Assembly: GCA_009801015.1 (NCBI GenBank)
Contig: VHZZ01000671.1
Coordinates: forward strand, 124,361 to 188,360
From: Silene noctiflora
Taxonomy: Eukaryota; Streptophyta; Magnoliopsida; Caryophyllales; Caryophyllaceae
DNA length: 64,000 bases
Direction: 5' to 3'
Part shown: piece after piece, positions 58,801-64,000 of the stretch
How positions within the stretch are numbered: position 1 is the first letter of the stretch
Layout of the letters: the number at the start of each line of letters is the position of its first letter
Notes under the pieces: model-generated
Told to the model about the DNA's origin: nothing
Seen by the model: only the letters and a program-made list of their open reading frames with translations
The model's database searches: none
Made by a program: the position numbers and the translations under genes

Positions 58801-61800
58801 AGGACGCTTGCCACCAGAGGGCTCGCCCCACCCTTCTTACTTCCAGTGGCCGGAGGGTGGGTACCCAGCAACCCAGGAGGAGGAGGACACTGCTGAGATT
58901 CAAGAGAGGTATCGGGCTGACTTCGCTGGTGGTTTCCGGCCGCCCCGAGAAGATGATGATCCCGAGTACGTTCCAGACGACGACTAGTGTTGTTAGTCAC
59001 GACCTCCCTTTGTTGTTGGCTGGTTTAGGGAGGTGTTTGTTGTGTCCGGTACGCTCTATACTCTACTTTCCTTTCGCCTGTTTCCCCTTTCTCCCATTTT
59101 ACACTGTTGCGGTTGTTTGCTGATCACAATGAGGGCATTGTGTAATTTGGTTTGGGGAGGGTTTTTGCATCTGTTTTACATCTGCATTGTTTTTATTGCA
59201 TTTTTGTCTGCATTCGTGCATGCATTGTTCTTTATTTCGTTTAAAAAAAAAAATAGCATGTTTATTTCTGCATTTAGGTCGAGTCGGAGCGGTCGGATTT
59301 CTATGATGATATTGCACTTCAATTTGTCTCTATTGCCTAAGCCTTGCATAATTGGCACTCTACGAGTATAGTCAAATGCATAATCTACGACTTTTTGTTT
59401 GATTTTTGCTGAACAAATAGAATTTAATATCGGCAACCTACTAAAACATTCTAAGGTATAGAGCTTTTATAAACTCATGATCAGTTTTATGTAGGATGTG
59501 AGTAGTACTCCTTATAAGGCATGTAACATCAATTTGCATAAACATGATATCCATCTCTTAGTACCTGTATGCATTCGGTTTGTGGTGGTGGCACATGTGG
59601 AGAGCCAAATCCTTTTTTCTCATATTTTACCCTTAAACTTCACATGCCAAATTGACCTGTTTTGACCAATTTATCAACTACAATCCTAAAATTAGTCTAC
59701 CCTTGTCAAGCTAGTTTGGTTGTTGATTATGGGTATGTTGTGTTTATCAATTTGGTAATTTGTCTTAATTCAAGAACAAGGGTGAAATGAGAAGGAGAAG
59801 GCTGGAAAAAAAAAAAAAGAACTGAAAAAAAAAATGAAAAAAAATGATGAGAAAAAAAAATGAAAAAAAAAAAAAAGATGTTGATGTTTACTCTCATGTC
59901 TATCATTATATTTTATGGGGAGTGTGTTCTTGATGGTGTGAGTGAGTTGTATGCCGCATTGGCATTGTTTTTACTTATTAAGAGTGGGATGTTAAGTGGA
60001 ATGCTTTATTATTTGGTTTATTTGGTTACGGTTGTACTAGCTTGGCTTTACCTCCACATATCCAAATCTTCTTTGCCCTTTCCTACCCAATTACCTCATC
60101 TCACATTATATGTAAGTCCTCGACATGTGTCATGGCCCTGTTTGGTTGGAATGCATATGTACGGTCATTAGAGATCGGTCTCATGTTACATTGCATGCAT
60201 GTTCTTATAGGTCGTAGTTAGGTGAGCGTCTTTCTTTCCTTCTATCTTACAAAATGCTTACCATATTCTTCAAATTGTGTGATGAGCGACCCGTGAGAGT
60301 CCGATATATACGAGTCTGGCAAGGTCGACAGTTCCTCAACTTTAAAACATTGATTTAACTCGTTTGCATTTAATCCATTACAATAGTGTTGAGTTGTTGC
60401 ATTAAATGGTTTAGGCATGGCGAATTGTAGCTAGCTCTGAGAATGAAATCCGTTCCGTTAGTTTCATTTAGTCTCGTGTCTATAGCTTGCTTGGGGACAA
60501 GTAAGGGTTTGGGTTGGGGAGGTTTGATGCGTATATTTTACATATATACTTTTTATGCTCTTTGTCTCCCTGTGGATACGATCCCGACTTCCTCTATTAC
60601 ATTAGTTTAGGCCAGTTGGTTTATCTTTTATAGGTGTGCGATTTAGCCTGTCAGCCATCCAATAGAAAACTCTACCATACAAAGCATATGCTTATACAGT
60701 AATTCTTAGAATCTATCTTGGAGGAATCCAAAAAACCAGAAACAACAATCTACATTCAACAATAATCTCTCACTAAATTGCTCCAATGATAAAACAATAT
60801 CTACTACTCACAAATTAAAGGTTTAGATAAATCGTGCAATCCTTATTTCTGCAATAACTTACTCATCTACAGAAATGATAAACAAGGAAAAAACCTTCCC
60901 AGTTCGTAAATTACCCTTCAGGCTTTTACGATCATCTTTGTCACAAATATACTATGTCGACACCACAAGCTCTATAATATGTAAAAGAGCCATGTGTCGG
61001 TAGCTACTAGCTAGGCTCAAGGCTCCATTTTCTACTTGTCGATTCTTATTCACTTTCCGAACTTTCCTAATCCACAACTACGTTTTCTTTAATGTTTACA
61101 AACACAATGAGGATGAATAGATATCTCAACTATCACGGGCCTGAAACTCGTCATCTCCACCACGACCTACCCATATTATACCCTGAGTACACGAAGTAAT
61201 GAAACACTAGTTCATCAAGCAAGAATAAGCAATCCACATTCAGCAATTTTCCGCGTCACACATGACACAACCTCACTGAGCATCAATACAAAGAGGCAAC
61301 TACTCAGCAAAAGCCAAAACTTTCTAATATCAACCTCGCTATTAACAGGAAGTAATTAATCATTTTCACCAGCTCAAAAGAAATCCACTCCAAATGACAC
61401 AATTTTATTAATTAACGATGAATGGCGATAACCTAAAACGAAATGCAATTGAATAGTAATACCTAAAATAAATGAAATTTCCAATCAATTCAAGAATGAA
61501 TCTCACCTGAGGAATTTGAGCAACGTATTGCCGCGGATTGCTTTGTTTCACTGATAGCTGACAGTCCTAAACATCAACACCAAAGAAAAAAGCATAAACA
61601 TAACATTTTGAAAAACCTAATAAATAATCGACAGTAATTATTGCGTGAGACCGTCTTATTCTATAATTTGTGATAATTGCAAACCTTGAGGAGGTCGAGA
61701 GTATCAGCAGCCATGCGACCTTTACTCGGCAAACCGAAGCGAATTTCGGAGCGAATCGGAAGCCGTAAATCGGCATTGCCGTTAACGACGCTCATAGGCG

Positions 61801-61951
61801 TGGAGGTTTGCGAACATGCGAACACTCGGAATCGAAATGAAACGCGAGAAGAGTTAGGAGGAGGAGAAGTAATGGAGGTTGTAGAAGGTGAGAAGTGAGG
61901 GAATGCGGAGATTGATTGACATTGTTGGAGGAATGTTTGAGGTATCGCCAT
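43809..61951 (-). CDS. HISN1: ATP phosphoribosyltransferase, chloroplastic (HISN1), eleven exons, 403 aa
   Basis: This enzyme catalyses the first step of histidine synthesis, ATP + PRPP to phosphoribosyl-ATP, in the plastid. Exons on the minus strand are 61685-61951, 61507-61566, 47954-48067, 47129-47194, 46942-47049, 46653-46736, 45620-45721, 45392-45505, 45235-45315, 44880-44999 and 43809-43904, together 404 codons with stop. Exon 1 holds the transit peptide and '[20 protein letters not shown]'. The HisG signature is visible in exons 6-7 ('[19 protein letters not shown]' then 'ITL', fitting E-x5-G-x-A...D-L-x2-S-G-x-T-L). The C-terminal part, with '[14 protein letters not shown]' and '[14 protein letters not shown]', is the regulatory region for histidine feedback in the long-form family. 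Intron 2 is 13.4 kb and contains a complete retrotransposon insertion, yet every exon is in frame with good splice sites. Confidence 0.93.
48479..49716 (+). repeat. 5' LTR, 1238 bp
   Basis: It begins TGATGCATGC and ends 'tttagcctgtca'. It contains three exact GTCGATCGAC palindromes (48763, 48813, 48834) and one near-match in its left third. Both ends match the short 3' LTR. The 88-base right end differs from the 3' copy at about four positions, all transitions. Confidence 0.9.
49719..49737 (+). other. Primer binding site (tRNA-Asp type)
   Basis: Directly after the LTR, 'TGGCGCCGTTGCCGAGGAG' starts at 49722. Its first 14 bases are complementary to the 3' end of plant tRNA-Asp, the usual primer of Athila-group elements. 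Confidence 0.8.
49834..51195 (+). pseudogene. Athila-like gag, frameshifted
   Basis: It starts '[20 protein letters not shown]'. Gag-like stretches follow in different frames: '[20 protein letters not shown]', '[16 protein letters not shown]', '[20 protein letters not shown]' and later '[12 protein letters not shown]', the usual gag-protease linker of this group. At least two frameshifts and several stops occur. A 19-bp word 'cagtttacgctgattatat' is present both near 49957 and near 50137, marking an internal deletion or duplication point. GTCGATCGAC occurs three times at 50912-50971. Confidence 0.8.
51196..52105 (-). pseudogene. Reverse-oriented chromovirus (Tekay/Del-like) gag-protease fragment
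   Basis: On the minus strand, gag C-terminal sequence with a CCHC zinc knuckle ('[14 protein letters not shown]', about 51885-51925) is followed by a Gly/Asn/Ser-rich linker. A retropepsin comes next: '[16 protein letters not shown]' (active-site D-S-G) and '[16 protein letters not shown]'. These features belong to Tekay-type chromoviruses, not Athila. The orientation is opposite to the surrounding element. Four single Ns and the adjacent gap suggest either a nested insertion or assembly chimerism. Confidence 0.8.
52106..52533. other. Assembly gap (428 N)
   Basis: This run of Ns lies between the chromovirus fragment and a reversed LTR snippet. ORFs read through it are not real. Confidence 0.99.
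52534..52628 (-). repeat. 95-bp exact inverted copy of an internal LTR segment
   Basis: This is the exact reverse complement of 48693-48787 in the 5' LTR, including one GTCGATCGAC. It abuts the gap on one side and pol on the other, so it does not belong at this place in a normal element. Confidence 0.9.
52629..55376 (+). pseudogene. Athila-like pol: reverse transcriptase, RNase H, integrase; multiply frameshifted
   Basis: Reverse transcriptase spans about 52660-53760: '[20 protein letters not shown]', '[20 protein letters not shown]', '[20 protein letters not shown]', '[16 protein letters not shown]' and catalytic 'FMDDFSVYG' (the two Asp at about 53329). RNase H follows ('[15 protein letters not shown]', then '[19 protein letters not shown]'). 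Integrase has an H2C2-like region ('[10 protein letters not shown]') and a core with '[12 protein letters not shown]' and '[12 protein letters not shown]'. Frame breaks lie near 53105, 53830, 54255, 54475 and 54815. Motif wording is Athila-like. It encodes no functional protein. Confidence 0.88.
52794..52966 (+). repeat. 86-bp exact duplication around a single N in the RT
   Basis: 52794-52879 and 52881-52966 are identical and are separated by one N at 52880. An identical in-frame duplication exactly bracketing an N is most simply an unresolved overlap between two contigs. Confidence 0.85.
56068..56875 (+). pseudogene. Athila ORF-1-like gene, sense copy, with stops
   Basis: It starts '[20 protein letters not shown]' at 56068 and continues through several stops and frame changes. 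Words such as 'TASLL' and '[16 protein letters not shown]'-like text are recognisable on the mirrored copy. Position after pol and composition fit the Athila ORF-1 family, a retrotransposon-specific protein of unproven (envelope-like) role. The sense copy is clearly dead. Confidence 0.55.
56867..57508 (-). pseudogene. Athila ORF-1-like gene, inverted copy
   Basis: In the right arm the same gene start is at 57508 on the minus strand. A 143-codon stretch at 56867-57298 is open here ('[20 protein letters not shown]'; '[20 protein letters not shown]'), whereas the sense arm has in-frame stops at the corresponding place. A stop separates it from the start at 57508. It shows that the two arms decayed independently. 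Confidence 0.55.
58358..58987 (+). pseudogene. 3' part of the Athila post-pol ORF (209 codons open)
   Basis: This open frame encodes a proline-rich, low-complexity region ('[20 protein letters not shown]') and an acidic end ('[16 protein letters not shown]'). It lies just beyond the right arm of the inverted repeat in the element's sense orientation, so it is most likely the C-terminal part of the ORF-1-like gene cut off from its start by the inverted duplication. It has no membrane segment and no host gene family was recognised. Confidence 0.5.
58988..60503 (+). other. Retrotransposon 3' non-coding region
   Basis: No supported gene is present. It contains an A-rich simple-sequence tract at 59803-59878 (runs of A broken by 'tg', 'gatgatg') and a long AT-rich leader to the polypurine tract, as is usual in large Athila-type elements. 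Confidence 0.55.
60504..60524 (+). other. Polypurine-tract-like site before the 3' LTR
   Basis: 'agggtttgggttggggagg' immediately precedes the 3' LTR start TGATGC. It is G-rich but contains T pairs, so it is a diverged or unusual plus-strand priming site. Confidence 0.6.
60525..60653 (+). repeat. 3' LTR with a 1.1-kb internal deletion, 129 bp
   Basis: The first 39 bases or so match the 5' LTR start ('tttttatgctcttt') and the rest match the last 90 or so ('tctccctgtggatacgatcc' to 'cctgtca'). The segment equivalent to about 48512-49622 is missing. The join falls at a shared 'tcttt', consistent with deletion between short direct repeats. Confidence 0.88.
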
Positions 61952-62139
61952 TACTGTAACTGTAAGGTTAACTGAAGAAGCAGATGAAGAGTAACGATTT
62001 GGAGGTGGACTGACGTTTTGTTGTCGCTGTTGGTGTTTGCGGGCTAGGATGGATAAAAAAGGCTTTAAACAAAAGTTCAGACCGTGCCGATCCTTGACTT
62101 GGCAAAATAACCTGAACTCGAAAAATCGATTGTCAGAAT
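61952..62139 (-). promoter_or_regulatory. HISN1 leader and core promoter region
   Basis: This short interval between the HISN1 start codon and the Helitron must contain the leader. No clear TATA box is visible; the stretch is moderately GC-rich near the start. The original upstream promoter may therefore lie beyond, or be partly replaced by, the Helitron. Confidence 0.35.
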
Positions 62140-62480
62140 TCCCTATATACTAAAAGATTAACACACGGACACACCTCCTAATTCTCCCGCTTAAATTTCC
62201 CGCCTAAGTGATATTCTATAGACAATATTTATTTCCTAATTAATTAGTGTTCACTATCTATATTTACTATTACACAATATTTATCTCGTAATTAATTTTA
62301 TAACATCAATTATTATTTAACTTTTATATAAATAAGGCTAATAAAATATGTCCTTGGAATTATATATGTAAATTTTCTACTCTTTTCAAAACGGAGGTAA
62401 ATTGCATTAGTTTAATTAATTGTCAAATTCTCTAATATTTGTATCTAAAATACCGTGCATTTGCACGGGTACTACACTAG
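62140..62480 (+). mobile_element. Non-autonomous Helitron, 341 bp
   Basis: The 5' end reads TCCCTATATACTAAAAG, a common plant Helitron start. The 3' end has a hairpin, CCGTGCA (62453) with TGCACGG (62462), followed 12 bases later by CTAG and then T, as expected for Helitrons that insert between A and T and make no target duplication. It has no ORF and lies 190 bases upstream of the HISN1 start codon. Confidence 0.85.
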
Positions 62481-64000
62481 TTGTTATTATTAATTGATCA
62501 GACGCTCGACAAAGGTAGCATAAATATACTTGAAACTCAACTTAATCTAAATACAATTGCGACGGAAACAAATTCAATAATAATCAAATCATATTGGAAA
62601 AACGAACGTGAATAATGAATATATTTGAGCAGCTAATAAGTAAATTGATTAGTCCCAAGTAGGAATATTTATTTTCTCTTACATTACTCATATGTTAGGT
62701 GATTTTTTATTAATTTTTTAATTAGTAATGGTTTTATGAATTATTAAATGTGAATTGAAAATATGCCTCTGATCATTGGTGAGATTTGGACGAACCATTA
62801 TTTGGATATGGTAAGAAGGGTAAGTTTTTTTTTTTTTTTGATGAATTTTTTTTTTATTACTTCATGTCCACTTGACTATATTTTTCATTGTTAATTGGGG
62901 AGTACAAGTGTATATTAGTTGTTTATTGGCCACCTTAATATTTGTGCAAATGGAAATTGGGTGATAATTGTTGATTGGAGGGAGTAAATTTTATACCCTC
63001 GGGTCTTAGCTCAAGAAATTATGACTCAAAATTCAAGTGAATTGATACTACCTGGCTTGACACCTTGACTCATCCTCAACTTGAATAGTATAAAATATAA
63101 AACGATTAAAGTTGCTAACCAAAATAAATCCGACCAAAATCGAACATAAACTGAAACTAAAGTCGACCTCATTAAATCGAACCGATTAACCCGATCCAAA
63201 TTTGAAACGAATAACCCATTTACCATCTGGACCGAAAACAGTCCGCTAAAGCTACATTTTCTCAGTTTTGGTACAATGATCTGAAATTGAGCTCTAACTC
63301 AAATTTCGTCTAAGAACACATGGTGTTTTTTGGCATAGGACTCTTCTATGATGAGTTTAGAGCATTTTTGTCTGGGACATTGTTCTTGAAGAGCTACCAT
63401 TTAATCGGAATTCAGCAATTAAAACCGAGTAGCATGTGTTTACGGTTTTGATGCACAAGGACAAATGTCACTTTCAATCTTTCCCCTTTTGATCAAGCAC
63501 GTTCTAGGACTCTTGTGAGAGTACTCCAAGACCTTACACGGTCCATATGGCTGTCCAAGAAAGTCCAATTGTTCATAAATACTCATTAGAACAAGCAAAT
63601 AAGGAAGATTTTACTTTAGACTACTTTATGCTTTATGTCCTTTTCACTTTTTAAACTTGTGTAAGTCATTGTAAGGCCTTTTTGGCCGGCATTTTGGCTC
63701 CTTGGCAGCTCACTTTGAGCTCTTGGATTATTGTTGTTTTGTTTTGCTTTTTAGCTTTGTACTTTTGTTTTGTAATCCTTTTAATTGTAGCCCTTAGATT
63801 AGTTTTTTAGATGAATGGTTTGGATGTTGACAAGGCTAAAGTCGTATCACCTTAATCAAAATAATCCTAAAATACTACTAACAAATAGCTAGAGGTAAGT
63901 CAGGTATCTGATAGGTGCCCGAATTAGTCGTATTTCCTTACTCTTTTCTTCTTATTTTAGCCCGATTCGTGCGGGTTTGCGTGCCCTTATATGCATTTTG
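62481..64000. other. Intergenic, no gene seen
   Basis: AT-rich DNA. 'ggagggagta' at 62978-62987 is a Stowaway-like right end without a found partner. Poly-T runs at 62827 and 62849 and 'ccgacc/aaccga' words at 63130-63200 suggest repeat debris. No coding region with recognisable domains was found. Confidence 0.4.

Larger units (their letters stand above)
48479..60653 (+). mobile_element. Athila-like Ty3/gypsy LTR retrotransposon inserted in HISN1 intron 2
   Basis: This 12,175-bp element starts TGATGC and ends CTGTCA, flanked by 'gccat' on both sides (48474-48478 and 60654-60658), a 5-bp target duplication. The order is 5' LTR, tRNA-Asp-type primer site, gag, (disrupted protease), RT, RNase H, integrase, long post-pol region with an Athila ORF-1-like gene, G-rich purine tract, truncated 3' LTR. 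It is antisense to HISN1. All ORFs are interrupted, so it is non-functional; a 428-N gap and foreign sequence at 51196-52628 break its middle. Confidence 0.9.

Noticed and set aside
59803-60171. 103-aa ORF beginning with a poly-Lys run inside the retroelement 3' region
   Set aside because: It starts in a simple A-rich repeat, has no family features and lies in the non-coding part of the element.
62978-62987. Stowaway MITE in the last intergenic region
   Set aside because: Only one terminus is recognisable; no inverted partner with TA flank was found.

Overview
The window is plant nuclear DNA. Its genes have AT-rich introns with GT..AG borders, its proteins carry organelle transit peptides, and Stowaway MITEs, Mutator-like elements, a Helitron and an Athila-type Ty3/gypsy retrotransposon lie between and inside the genes. 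All the gene families are dicot-like. Frequent 'ACTCCGTA' MITE termini hint at Caryophyllales, but that is a weak inference. Two long N runs (29966-30190 and 52106-52533) and scattered single Ns mark a draft assembly.

Layout. 1-3253 (-) is the N-terminal part of a YTH-domain m6A reader (ECT family), cut by the window edge, with a 5' leader and promoter up to about 5.3 kb. 7976-15151 (-) is a complete seven-exon bromodomain gene whose first exon carries a roughly 20-unit degenerate repeat. 18767-19558 (-) and 23650-24414 (-) are a tandem pair of glyoxalase/VOC genes, separated by a 1.4-kb hAT-like element that contains a Stowaway MITE. 28245-29534 (-) is an intronless PORR-domain organellar RNA-binding gene, with a 1.5-kb Mutator-like element just upstream. 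32496-38867 (+) is an eight-exon WD40 gene, the RID3/IPI3 homologue. 40174-43073 (+) is a plastid NFU iron-sulfur scaffold gene. 43809-61951 (-) is an eleven-exon ATP phosphoribosyltransferase gene (HISN1), the first enzyme of histidine synthesis. 61952-64000 is intergenic, with a short Helitron near the HISN1 start.

The most unusual region is HISN1 intron 2, 13.4 kb long. It holds a 12.2-kb Athila-like retroelement (48479-60653) flanked by a 5-bp GCCAT target-site duplication. The element has a 1238-bp 5' LTR, but its 3' LTR is cut to 129 bp by an internal deletion. Its gag and pol frames are broken. It contains a reverse-oriented chromovirus gag/protease fragment next to an assembly gap, a 3.1-kb inverted repeat built from its post-pol ORF, and many copies of the palindrome GTCGATCGAC. 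The HISN1 exons and splice sites on both sides remain intact.

The host genes are unrelated housekeeping genes (RNA reading, chromatin, methylglyoxal detoxification, organelle splicing, ribosome biogenesis, Fe-S assembly, histidine synthesis) and form no operon-like unit. Exon borders were placed by eye from GT/AG signals and reading-frame continuity; the stated exons of each gene sum to whole codons.
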